DNA of 64,000 nucleotides, taken from NCBI RefSeq assembly GCF_006715055.1, contig NZ_VFMN01000001.1:186001-250000 (forward strand). Direction: 5' to 3'. A model generated the notes under the pieces. It ran no database searches, was not told where the DNA came from, and worked only from the letters and a program-made list of their open reading frames with translations. The translations under genes were made by a program, and so were the position numbers. The DNA is from Lapillicoccus jejuensis (GTDB lineage Bacteria > Actinomycetota > Actinomycetes > Actinomycetales > Dermatophilaceae). Below are positions 1 through 8,732 of the stretch, in pieces; within the stretch, counting starts at the first letter, position 1, and the number at the start of each line of letters is the position of its first letter.

Positions 1-159
1 GCCTTCGGCGTCGACGGCGGCCTGGAGTCGTTCTGCCGCCTGCCGATGGCGCTCCCGCCCGACCTCGCCACCGAGGCCGTACGACGCGTCGCCCGCGCCT
101 GGGACGACGCCGTCACCGGCACCCCGGCCCGCAGCGCCCGGCCGGTCATCGTCGCCTGA
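1..159 (+). CDS. PLP-dependent aminotransferase / MocR-type regulator, C-terminal fragment
   Basis: Only the last 52 residues are inside the window; the frame is open from base 1 to a TGA at 157-159. The end of a fold-type I aminotransferase typically reads like this: a strand with LESFCRLPMALP followed by a helix with a regularly spaced LATEAVRRVARAWDD. MocR-type transcription factors carry such a domain at their C-terminus, so either a free-standing aminotransferase or a MocR regulator is possible. The fragment lacks the PLP lysine, so family assignment rests on the tail only. The leaderless promoter of the next gene begins 14 nt after the stop. Confidence 0.5.
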   Translation, partial: AFGVDGGLESFCRLPMALPPDLATEAVRRVARAWDDAVTGTPARSARPVIVA

Positions 160-185
160 GCGGCGGTCCTCCTAGGGTGGCGAGG

Positions 186-1478
186 GTGCCCACCGACCCG
201 TACGACGACCTGCACCTCGACACCCTCCACGTCGCCGCCACCCCCGACGACGACCCGCGGCTCGCCCAGTGGCTGCAGGGGGTGGCCCGCGGCTTCCACG
301 AGGGCGTGCTGCCCGACGACCGGCTCACGAGCTGGCTCGTCGAGGCGCGCGAGGACGGTCAGCGGCTGCGCGGGGCCTGGGTCCGCGCCCGGGTGCCGGG
401 CGAGTCGCCGTACGCCGTCGCCACGCTCTGCTCGTGGACCGGCCGGGTCAACCTGGGCGCCGGACGGCTGCTGCCGCTGCACATGGTCAGCGACGTCACC
501 GTGGCGGCGACGCACCGCCGCCGCGGCCTGACCCGGCGGCTGCTCACGCAGGACCTCGCCGACGCCGCCGCCCGGGGGCTGCCGCTGGCCGGGCTGACCG
601 TCAGCGAGGGGACGATCTACGGCCGCTTCGGCTTCGGACCGGCCACGCGGCGTCGCGCCCTCGAGGTCGACCTGTCCGACGGCCTGCCGATGCACCCCGG
701 CGCGCTCGGGTCCGCCGACACCGGCCGCGTGGTCCTCGTCGACCCGGGCGAGGGCTGGCCCGCCGTGCAGCGCGTCCACGGGGCGCACCTGGCGCGCACC
801 CGGGGCGAGGTCGGGCGCCACGGCGCGTACACGACCCGGCTCACCGGCCGCCGGGCGCCCGGTGGCGGCCCGGACCGCTCGCTGCGCCTCGCGCTGCACC
901 TGCGCTCGGACGGGGAGCCCGACGGCGCCGTCCACTACCGGGTGCATGCCCAGGAACGCACTCACGAGGTGGAGGTCCTGGCCCTGGAGGCGGCCGACCC
1001 GCGAACCACGTTGCGGCTGTGGGCCTTCCTGGCCGGCCTCGACCTCGTCACCCGCGCCCGCCAGGACCGCGCCCCGGTCGACAACCCGCTCGACCACGCC
1101 GTCCTCGACCCCCGTGCGGTGCGCACCACCCGCCTGGACGACGGCACCTGGCTGCGGGTGCTCGACCCCCCGGCCGTGCTCGCCGCCCGCCCGTGGGGGG
1201 CCGACGCGTCCTTCGTCCTCGACGTCGCCGACGACCTGGGCCACGCGGCGGGACGCTGGCGGGTGGCCACCCGGGACGGCGCGGCCGAGGTGGCGACCAC
1301 CGACGACGAGCCCGACCTGCGCCTGCCGGTCGACGTCCTCGGCTCGCTCGTCCTCGGAGGGACCGACCTGCGCACCCTGCGTGCGGCGGGCCGCGCGGAC
1401 GTCGGCGACGCGGCGCTCGAGCGCGTGGCCCGCGCGTTCGACGGCGGTCCGGTCCCGACGTGCTCGCTCGGCTGGTGA
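186..1478 (+). CDS. Eis-like GNAT family N-acetyltransferase
   Basis: A 430-residue protein with the plan of the Eis family: an N-terminal GNAT domain, a second degenerate GNAT domain and a C-terminal sterol-carrier-like domain. The acetyl-CoA pyrophosphate loop is visible as VTVAATHRRRGLTRRLL near residue 105, followed by YGRFGFGPATRR, the hallmark segment of Eis proteins. Family members acetylate amines, including aminoglycosides in mycobacteria; the substrate here is unknown. I chose GTG at 186 rather than GTG at 177 because TAGGGT (173-178) sits 7 nt before 186 and the 177 codon lies inside that -10 box, so translation is probably leaderless. Monocistronic; the next gene has its own promoter. 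Confidence 0.8.
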   Translation: MPTDPYDDLHLDTLHVAATPDDDPRLAQWLQGVARGFHEGVLPDDRLTSWLVEAREDGQRLRGAWVRARVPGESPYAVATLCSWTGRVNLGAGRLLPLHMVSDVTVAATHRRRGLTRRLLTQDLADAAARGLPLAGLTVSEGTIYGRFGFGPATRRRALEVDLSDGLPMHPGALGSADTGRVVLVDPGEGWPAVQRVHGAHLARTRGEVGRHGAYTTRLTGRRAPGGGPDRSLRLALHLRSDGEPDGAVHYRVHAQERTHEVEVLALEAADPRTTLRLWAFLAGLDLVTRARQDRAPVDNPLDHAVLDPRAVRTTRLDDGTWLRVLDPPAVLAARPWGADASFVLDVADDLGHAAGRWRVATRDGAAEVATTDDEPDLRLPVDVLGSLVLGGTDLRTLRAAGRADVGDAALERVARAFDGGPVPTCSLGW

Positions 1479-1530
1479 CCCTGGTCTGCGGCGAGGAGGG
1501 CCGACCGGTCGGGTCGATAGGGTCGCGTCC

Positions 1531-2529
1531 GTGAGCCAGGAGCCCGACGCCCCGCCCAGGACCCCGTACGACGAGTCGCACGCCTCGCCGCTCGCCCCGC
1601 CGGACTCCGCCCTCGCGGAGCTGCTCGCGGTGCTCGACCTGCAGCGCCTCGGCGAGGCCCGGGTGCGCCTCGAGGGCGTCGACGGCGACGACGAGTCCGA
1701 CCTCGGCGAGTCCGTCGCCGAGGTCTTCGTCGGGCAGAGCCAGAAGATGCCGCAGGGGCGCGTCTTCGGCGGGCAGGTGCTCGCGCAGTCCGTCGTCGCC
1801 GCCGGGCGCACCGTCGAGGGCGTCGGCGAGGCACCGCGGCCGATCCACTCCCTGCACGGCTACTTCGTCCGGCCCGGCGACGACAGCCACCCCATCCGCT
1901 TCGCCGTCGAGCGGGTGCGCGACGGGCGCTCGTTCTCGACGCGTCGGGTGCAGGCGATCCAGTACGGCAAGCCCATCCTGTCGATGATCGCCTCGTTCCA
2001 GGAGCCGGCCGAGGGGATGGACCACCAGGACTCGATGCCCGCGGCGCCGGACCCGGAGTCGCTGCCGAGCCTGTGGGAGCTGGCCCAGCGCACCGAGTCC
2101 CCGCGGGCGCGGGCCTTCGCGCAGGCCCGCCCCATCGACCTGCGCCACGTCGAGGGCAACCTCTACCTCGAGCCCGGCCGGCAGCGCGCCGCCCACCAGC
2201 ACGTGTGGCTCAGGGCCGTCGACCGGCTCCCGGACGACCCGCTGCTGCACGCCGCCGTCCTCGCCTACTCCTCGGACTACTCGCTGCTCGAGCCCGTCAT
2301 CCGCCGCCACGGCATCGCCTGGTCCGACCGCCGGCTGCGCCCGGCCAGCCTCGACCACGCCATGTGGTTCCACCGGCCCGCGCGAGCCGACGAGTGGGTG
2401 CTCTACGCCGAGGAGTCGCCGTCCGCGCAGGGCGGTCGGGGTCTCGCGACGGGTCGGATGTTCTCCGCCGACGGGCGGCTCGTCGCCTCCGTCGCCCAGG
2501 AGGGGATGCTGCGGCTCAAGGAGGCGTAG
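1531..2529 (+). CDS. tesB: acyl-CoA thioesterase II (TesB family)
   Basis: A 332-residue double-hotdog thioesterase that hydrolyses acyl-CoA to free acid and CoA in the cytosol. The first hotdog contains IHSLHGYFVRPGD and RVQAIQYGKPILSM; the second contains SLDHAMWFH (Asp about residue 275) and VAQEGMLR (Gln about 323), which match the Asp and Gln of the TesB catalytic network. It is about 40 residues longer than E. coli TesB, with extra N-terminal residues and an acidic insert (DGDDESD). The GTG start is leaderless: TAGGGT at 1518-1523 ends 7 nt upstream. It precedes fabG by 100 bp but fabG has its own promoter and operator. Confidence 0.9.
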   Translation: MSQEPDAPPRTPYDESHASPLAPPDSALAELLAVLDLQRLGEARVRLEGVDGDDESDLGESVAEVFVGQSQKMPQGRVFGGQVLAQSVVAAGRTVEGVGEAPRPIHSLHGYFVRPGDDSHPIRFAVERVRDGRSFSTRRVQAIQYGKPILSMIASFQEPAEGMDHQDSMPAAPDPESLPSLWELAQRTESPRARAFAQARPIDLRHVEGNLYLEPGRQRAAHQHVWLRAVDRLPDDPLLHAAVLAYSSDYSLLEPVIRRHGIAWSDRRLRPASLDHAMWFHRPARADEWVLYAEESPSAQGGRGLATGRMFSADGRLVASVAQEGMLRLKEA

Positions 2530-2548
2530 CCCACCACCCGGGCGCAGG

Positions 2549-2565
2549 TAAGCAAGCGCTCAGTA
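2549..2565. promoter_or_regulatory. putative TetR operator in the fabG promoter
   Basis: The string TAAGCAAGCGCTCAGTA matches the reverse complement of the dyad at 4641-4658 (TAAGC, AAGC spacer, GCTNAGT) with one mismatch in the right arm. It overlaps a -10-like TACGAT at 2564-2569, so a bound repressor would block fabG transcription. Because the same motif sits in front of the TetR gene, that regulator is the likely ligand-responsive repressor; this link is inferred. Confidence 0.6.
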
Positions 2566-2629
2566 CGATCGGCGACGAGCACCGCCGCTCCACCCCGAGC
2601 GCCGTACGGCGCAGCGAAGGAGACCACTC

Positions 2630-3388
2630 GTGAGCACCACCCCCCGGACCGCCATCGTCACCGGAGCCGCGCGCGGCATCGGCGCCGCGGTCGCCCAGCG
2701 CCTCGCCGCCGACGGCCACGCGGTCGCCGTCCTCGACCTCGACGAGGCCGCCTGCGCCGGCACCGTCGAGGCCATCACCGCCGCCGGCGGCAAGGCCATC
2801 GCGGTCGGCGTCGACGTCAGCCAGGCCGACCAGGTCGAGGCCGCCGTCCAGCGCGTCGCCGACGAGCTCGGCGCGCCGACGATCCTCGTCAACAACGCCG
2901 GGATCATCCGCGACAACCTGCTCTTCAAGATGACCGTCGACGACTGGGACGCCGTCCTCGGGGTCCACCTGCGCGGCGCCTTCCTCATGAGCAAGGCCTG
3001 CCAGGCCCACATGACGCAGGAGAAGTTCGGCCGCATCGTCAACCTGTCGTCCACGTCGGCGCTGGGCAACCGCGGCCAGGCCAACTACTCGGCCGCCAAG
3101 GCGGGCATGCAGGGCTTCACCAAGACCCTGGCCATCGAGCTCGGCAAGTTCGGCGTCACCGCCAACGCCATCGCCCCCGGCTTCATCCAGACCGACATGA
3201 CCAAGGCCACCGCCGACCGCATCGGCGTCCCCTTCGACGACTTCATCGCGTTCTCCGCCAAGGAGATCCCGGTGCAGCGCGTCGGCCAGCCGGAGGACAT
3301 CGCCGCGACGACGAGCTTCCTCACCAGCGACGAGGCCGGCTTCGTCAGCGGCCAGGTCATCTACGTCGCCGGCGGCCCCAAGGACTGA
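2630..3388 (+). CDS. fabG: 3-oxoacyl-ACP/3-hydroxyacyl-CoA reductase, SDR family
   Basis: A 252-residue classical short-chain dehydrogenase. It has the nucleotide-binding TGAARGIG near residue 11, the NNAG motif near residue 88, the catalytic serine in NLSSTSALG and the YSAAK Tyr-Lys pair (Tyr about residue 153). Such enzymes reduce 3-oxoacyl-ACP or oxidise 3-hydroxyacyl-CoA with NADP(H)/NAD(H). The GTG start at 2630 has a good ribosome site (GAAGGAGA at 2615-2622). Its operator is shared with the acyl-CoA dehydrogenase/TetR pair 1.3 kb away, so a role in fatty-acid breakdown or lipid homeostasis is more likely than housekeeping FabG, but sequence alone cannot settle this. Confidence 0.88.
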   Translation: MSTTPRTAIVTGAARGIGAAVAQRLAADGHAVAVLDLDEAACAGTVEAITAAGGKAIAVGVDVSQADQVEAAVQRVADELGAPTILVNNAGIIRDNLLFKMTVDDWDAVLGVHLRGAFLMSKACQAHMTQEKFGRIVNLSSTSALGNRGQANYSAAKAGMQGFTKTLAIELGKFGVTANAIAPGFIQTDMTKATADRIGVPFDDFIAFSAKEIPVQRVGQPEDIAATTSFLTSDEAGFVSGQVIYVAGGPKD

Positions 3389-3402
3389 CGGCCCGCCCAG
3401 CC

Positions 3403-3438
3403 CAGGACGGCCGGACCCGCTCGGGTCCGGCCGTCCTG
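3403..3438. terminator. bidirectional hairpin terminator between fabG and the acyl-CoA dehydrogenase
   Basis: Perfect 17-bp arms (CAGGACGGCCGGACCCG and its complement) separated by a 2-nt loop, placed between two convergent genes. No strong T-run follows, as is common in high-GC actinobacteria. Confidence 0.75.
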
Positions 3439-3469
3439 TCGTGCCCGGGACGCTTCCCGTACGGCGCCC

Positions 3470-4615
3470 TCAGAGGCCCAGGTCGCGCCCGATGAGCTCC
3501 TTCATGATCTCGTTCGATCCGGCCCAGATCTTCGTCACGCGGGCGTCGCGCCAGGCGCGGGCGACGCGGTACTCGTTCATGAACCCGTAGCCGCCGTACA
3601 GCTGCACGCAGGCGTCGAGGACCTCGTTCTGCACCTGCGCCGACCACCACTTGGCCTTCGCCGCGTCGACCGCGGTGAGCCGGCCCTGCGAGTGCGCGAG
3701 GACGCAGTCGTCGACGTACGCCGTCGTCACCTCGATCTTCGTCACGAGCTCGGCGAGCAGGAACTTGTTGTGCTGGAAGGCGCCGATGGGCTGGCCGAAG
3801 GCCTTGCGCTCCTTGGCGTAGCCGATCGTCTCCTGCAGGATCTGCGCGGCGTGCCAGGTGTTGGAGATGGCCGACCCGATCCGCTCCTGCGGCAGGCGCT
3901 GCATCATCGCGACGAAGCCCATGCCCTCCTCGCCGATCCGGTTGGCGTCGGGGACGCGGACGTCGGAGAAGAACAGCTCGGCGGTGTCGGACTCCTCCTG
4001 GCCGACCTTGTCGAGCTTGCGGCCCCGGGTGAAGCCCTCCATCCCCGTCTCGAGCACGAAGAGGGTGATGCCCTTGGCGCCCTTGCTCGGGTCGGTGCGG
4101 GTCGCGACGATGACGAGGTCGGCGCCGTACCCGTTGGTGATGAAGGTCTTGGACCCGTTGACGACCCACTCGTCGCCGTCGCGCACCGCGGTCGTCCTCA
4201 GCGCGGCGAGGTCGGAGCCGCCGGACGGCTCGGTCATCGCGATCGCGCAGACCAGCTCGCCCGAGGCGATCCCCGGCAGCCAGCGCTGCTTCTGCTCGTC
4301 GGTCCCGAGGTCGACGAGGTAGGGCGGGCAGACGTCGGAGTGGATGCCGAAGCACGAGGACACCGCGGCGTTGACCTTCGCGATCTCCTCGGCCGCCACG
4401 GCGTTGAACCGGTAGTCCCCGGCACCGGCGCCGCCGTACTCCTCGGGGATGTCGAGCCCGAGCAGGCCCTGCTTGCCGGCCTCCTGCCAGACGTCGCGCG
4501 GGATCGCCTTGAGCTCCAGCATCTCCTGCGCCCGCGGGGCGAGGGTCCGGTCGACGAACTCCTTGACGCTGGCCCGGAAGGCCTCGTGGTCGTCGTCGTA
4601 CAGGTGGCGGGGCAT
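3470..4615 (-). CDS. acyl-CoA dehydrogenase (long-chain/isovaleryl type)
   Basis: A 381-residue FAD-dependent acyl-CoA dehydrogenase that introduces the alpha-beta double bond in acyl-CoAs. Both family signatures are present: AIAMTEPSGGSDLAALRT around residue 125-140 and a C-terminal QLYGGYGFMNEY. At the position of the usual catalytic Glu of medium-chain enzymes (YEGT) it has WAGS, but LPQERIGS places a Glu at about residue 244, where isovaleryl- and long-chain enzymes carry their base. So it is probably active, with the alternative base. Start: ATG at 4615 with GGGAGGA upstream; earlier in-frame starts run into the divergent operator. Faces the TetR gene across that operator. Confidence 0.9.
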   Translation of the reverse strand: MPRHLYDDDHEAFRASVKEFVDRTLAPRAQEMLELKAIPRDVWQEAGKQGLLGLDIPEEYGGAGAGDYRFNAVAAEEIAKVNAAVSSCFGIHSDVCPPYLVDLGTDEQKQRWLPGIASGELVCAIAMTEPSGGSDLAALRTTAVRDGDEWVVNGSKTFITNGYGADLVIVATRTDPSKGAKGITLFVLETGMEGFTRGRKLDKVGQEESDTAELFFSDVRVPDANRIGEEGMGFVAMMQRLPQERIGSAISNTWHAAQILQETIGYAKERKAFGQPIGAFQHNKFLLAELVTKIEVTTAYVDDCVLAHSQGRLTAVDAAKAKWWSAQVQNEVLDACVQLYGGYGFMNEYRVARAWRDARVTKIWAGSNEIMKELIGRDLGL

Positions 4616-4640
4616 GCGGTCCTCCCGGTTCGGTCCACTG

Positions 4641-4658
4641 ACTAAGCGCTTGCTTAGT
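4641..4658. promoter_or_regulatory. TetR-type operator between acyl-CoA dehydrogenase and tetR
   Basis: ACTAAGC-GCTT-GCTTAGT: a perfect 7-bp dyad with 4-bp spacer in the 70-bp divergent intergenic region. A nearly identical site lies in the fabG promoter at 2549-2565. The position suits simultaneous repression of both divergent genes, including autoregulation. Confidence 0.75.
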
Positions 4659-4685
4659 GTCGTGAGGGTCGGGCATGCTGTCAAC

Positions 4686-5306
4686 GTGACGAGCGCGACC
4701 GCGCAGCAGCGTCCCGGGGGTCCCGACGAGCCGTCGACGACGGCCGCCCGGCTGCTCGAGGCCGCCGCCGGCGCCTTCGCCGCCAAGGGGTTCCACGCGA
4801 CGACGACCCGCGACATCGCCTCCCGGGCGGGGCTGTCCCCCGCCGGGGTCTACGTCCACTTCTCCAGCAAGGAGCAGCTGCTGCACGCGCTCAGCGCCCA
4901 GGGGCACGGGCAGGCCCTCGCGGTCGTCCGCGACGCGGCCGCCACCTCCGGCTCCCCCACCGACCGCCTGGCCGCCGTCATGCGCGCCTTCAGCGCCTGG
5001 CACGCGGAGCACCACGCGGTCGCCAGCGTCGTCCAGTACGAGTTCCCGCACCTCACCCCCGCCCACCGCGACGAGGTGCTCGGGCTGCGCAAGCAGATCG
5101 ACGAGGTCGTGCGCGACCTGCTGCGCGAGGGTCGCGCCGACGGGTCGATGACCGTCGACGACGTGCGCGACACCGCCCTCGCGCTGATGTCGATGTGCAT
5201 CGACGTGGCCCGCTGGTACTCCCCCCACATCGCCCGCACCCCGGCCCAGATCGGCGAGACGTACGCCGCCCTCGGGCCGCGCCTCGTCGGCGCACGGCAG
5301 CACTGA
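4686..5306 (+). CDS. TetR/AcrR family transcriptional regulator
   Basis: A 206-residue one-component repressor. The N-terminal helix-turn-helix reads TTRDIASRAGLSPAGVYVHF, followed by SSKEQLLHAL, which is textbook TetR. The remaining helices form the ligand-binding dimer domain, which probably senses an acyl-CoA given the neighbours; this is inference. GTG at 4686 is chosen because CATGCT (4674-4679) ends 6 nt before it, the spacing seen at other leaderless genes here. It is divergent from the acyl-CoA dehydrogenase and is followed 16 nt later by a small membrane protein, probably cotranscribed. Confidence 0.88.
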   Translation: MTSATAQQRPGGPDEPSTTAARLLEAAAGAFAAKGFHATTTRDIASRAGLSPAGVYVHFSSKEQLLHALSAQGHGQALAVVRDAAATSGSPTDRLAAVMRAFSAWHAEHHAVASVVQYEFPHLTPAHRDEVLGLRKQIDEVVRDLLREGRADGSMTVDDVRDTALALMSMCIDVARWYSPHIARTPAQIGETYAALGPRLVGARQH

Positions 5307-5322
5307 GCAGCAGGAGAGGCAC

Positions 5323-5613
5323 GTGCTGTTCTGGGGGTGGGGCCGCGGCTCGGTGCACCGGCAGGTGTCCCCGGACACCACGGTGCTGCGGACCTACCGC
5401 TACGTGTCCCTTATGGTCGTCTTCACCGTGACGTGGGGCTACGAGTACGCCCTGTCGACGCTGACGCCGCACGGGTGGGCCACCCGACCGGTGTCGGCCG
5501 TCGAGGCGCGCGGACTGCTCGGGGGGCAGGACCTGCAGCCGCACTGGTGGCGGCGCTGGAGCCTGGTCGTCGGGCTCGGTGCGGTGGCCCTGCTCGTCGC
5601 GTTCGTGCGCTGA
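5323..5613 (+). CDS. small two-helix membrane protein, unknown function
   Basis: A 96-residue protein beginning at GTG 5323 with AGGAGAGG just upstream. A first hydrophobic stretch (VSLMVVFTVTWGYEYAL) and a C-terminal one (WSLVVGLGAVALLVAFV) predict two membrane segments. Tryptophan-rich (WGWG near the start, HWWRRW before the second helix). I do not recognise a family. It follows the TetR gene closely and could be its operon partner. Confidence 0.6.
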   Translation: MLFWGWGRGSVHRQVSPDTTVLRTYRYVSLMVVFTVTWGYEYALSTLTPHGWATRPVSAVEARGLLGGQDLQPHWWRRWSLVVGLGAVALLVAFVR

Positions 5614-5637
5614 CCCGCCCGGTCCGCCCCGGCCGCC

Positions 5638-6126
5638 TCAGTCGGGCTGGTCGAGACCGACGGCGAGCAGCGCCATCGGCTGGCCGGTGCGACCGCGCAG
5701 GTCGAGCCGGGTGACGCCGCCGTCGCGGGCGTAGCCGGTCAGCAGGATGGAGCTGCGGTGCATCGCCATCGCGATGGCGGCCAGCTCGCCGCCCTGCGCG
5801 CTGCGGGCCAGGACGACGGTGCCGTCGGCGAAGCAGACCCGGCCGGTCCGCACCCCCGGCGCCGGGCGGATGGCCCGGACCGGCACCTGGCGGGCGACGA
5901 GGCCGCGCAGCCGCTGCTCGAGCAGGTCGCCGACGAGGCTGCCGTGGGCGTCGAGGACGGCGGTGAGTGCCTCGTCGAGACCGGGGTCGAGGCCGACCCC
6001 GGGGCGCCGGACGCCCTGGGCGGGCGGGGTCGGGTCGGGCGCCGCGCCGGCGTCACGACGCCGGCGCCAGCCCAGGGCCCCGAGCACGCCGACGGCCAGG
6101 CCGACGACGAGCAGGAGGTGTCCCAT
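5638..6126 (-). CDS. membrane-anchored protein of unknown function
   Basis: A 162-residue protein with one N-terminal membrane helix (LLLVVGLAVGVLGALGW) followed by RRRR, predicting a cytoplasmic body. The body has a predicted helical stretch and a small beta-rich domain with FADGTVVLARSAQGGELAAIA. No catalytic motif is recognised. The start fits the leaderless pattern: CACACT (6134-6139) ends 7 nt before the ATG. A terminator hairpin separates it from ettA upstream. Confidence 0.55.
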   Translation of the reverse strand: MGHLLLVVGLAVGVLGALGWRRRRDAGAAPDPTPPAQGVRRPGVGLDPGLDEALTAVLDAHGSLVGDLLEQRLRGLVARQVPVRAIRPAPGVRTGRVCFADGTVVLARSAQGGELAAIAMAMHRSSILLTGYARDGGVTRLDLRGRTGQPMALLAVGLDQPD

Positions 6127-6177
6127 GCCTCACAGTGTGGAGGACGGTGCTCGCCCGCGCATCGGGCGAGCGGACGG

Positions 6178-6221
6178 CGCAGATCCGCCACCCGGGCCGG
6201 GGCTCGGGTGGCGGATCTGCG
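6178..6221. terminator. terminator hairpin after ettA
   Basis: Perfect 17-bp arms (CGCAGATCCGCCACCCG and complement) around a 10-nt loop, 20 nt past the ettA stop on the minus strand. Confidence 0.75.
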
Positions 6222-6240
6222 TCCGGCGCGCGCCGGTGGC

Positions 6241-7923
<1,683 letters not shown>

Positions 7924-7985
7924 GACGTCAAGGCTATCGACGCGTCGCGGCCCCACCCAATCGCGGGCCTCGCGGGCCCCCGGGC

Positions 7986-8564
7986 TCAGCCCGGGGTGAC
8001 GACGTACGCGTCCGTGTCGGCGTCCTCCTCGCGCAGCTCGCCGGACGACGCGGTGCCCGAGCCGGTCGCCCACGGGTCGCCGTCGAGCGCCTCCTCGAGG
8101 TCCGCCACGTCCGGCCCCGGGTCCACCGGCTGCGCCGCGTCGTCGTCGAAGCTCCCGGTGATCACCGGGTCCGCGAGCCGGTCGACCGGCTCGCCCTGCG
8201 GCCGGCCGAGCCTGGTCAGCGCGCTGAGCCCCCGGGTGAGGTTGTGCCCCACCGCGTGGGCGTCGACCTCGACCGAGGTGCGCGGCGTGCCGTCGGTCGC
8301 CTGGTACTGGTTGACCCGCAGCCGCCCGTAGACGATGACCGGGTCACCCTTCTTGAGGCTGCCCATGACGTTGGCGCCGAGGGCGTTGAAGCCCACGACG
8401 TTGACGAAGTTGGTGCTGCCGTCGACGAAGGCGCCCAGGCCCTGGTCGTAGCGGCGGGTCGTCGAGGCGACCCGGAAGGACGCGAAGACCTTGCCCTGCT
8501 TGGTCGTGCGGCTCTGCGGGTCGGCGACGACGTTGCCGCACACCGTCACGAAGCTCTCGTTCAT
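7986..8564 (-). CDS. single-stranded DNA-binding protein, SsbB-like paralogue
   Basis: A 192-residue SSB: an N-terminal OB fold (NESFVTVCGNVVADPQSRTT, FRVASTTRRYD, FVNVVGFNALGANV, GDPVIVYGRLRV) and a long acidic disordered tail. The tail ends in DAYVVTPG and lacks the DDDIPF-like acidic tip with which housekeeping SSB recruits replication partners. This resembles streptomycete SsbB, a paralogue tied to chromosome segregation; that analogy is inferred. ATG 8564 is preferred over the upstream frame because AGGAG precedes it at good spacing. Confidence 0.85.
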   Translation of the reverse strand: MNESFVTVCGNVVADPQSRTTKQGKVFASFRVASTTRRYDQGLGAFVDGSTNFVNVVGFNALGANVMGSLKKGDPVIVYGRLRVNQYQATDGTPRTSVEVDAHAVGHNLTRGLSALTRLGRPQGEPVDRLADPVITGSFDDDAAQPVDPGPDVADLEEALDGDPWATGSGTASSGELREEDADTDAYVVTPG

Positions 8565-8590
8565 CTGCTGCTCCTGCTGCTCGTCGTGGT

Positions 8591-8615
8591 CCGTCACCAC
8601 CCGTGGTGGTGACGG
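8591..8615. terminator. hairpin between the GTPase operon and ssb
   Basis: CCGTCACCACC-CGT-GGTGGTGACGG, 11-bp perfect arms, lying between the end of the dynamin-like operon (8733) and the SSB start (8564) on the minus strand. Could terminate the operon or sit in the ssb leader. Confidence 0.5.
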
Positions 8616-8732
8616 GACCAGCATCGGCAGCAGCGCCCCCCGGCCGGCGGCCGGCGAACCGACCCCTGTGGACGACCGCCCGACCCCCGGGGGTTGTGGA
8701 CGACGGCGCCGCTCGACGCGGGTCGCCGCCGG

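Noticed and set aside
3470-4615. Acyl-CoA dehydrogenase inactive because the usual Glu is Ala
   Set aside because: Glu244 at the long-chain/isovaleryl position provides an alternative base, so loss of activity is not supported.
3357-5381. Long 674-residue reading frame on the minus strand over the acyl-CoA dehydrogenase/TetR region
   Set aside because: Composition is Arg/Gly/Ala-rich out-of-frame translation; the acyl-CoA dehydrogenase and TetR frames explain the sequence and regulatory sites.
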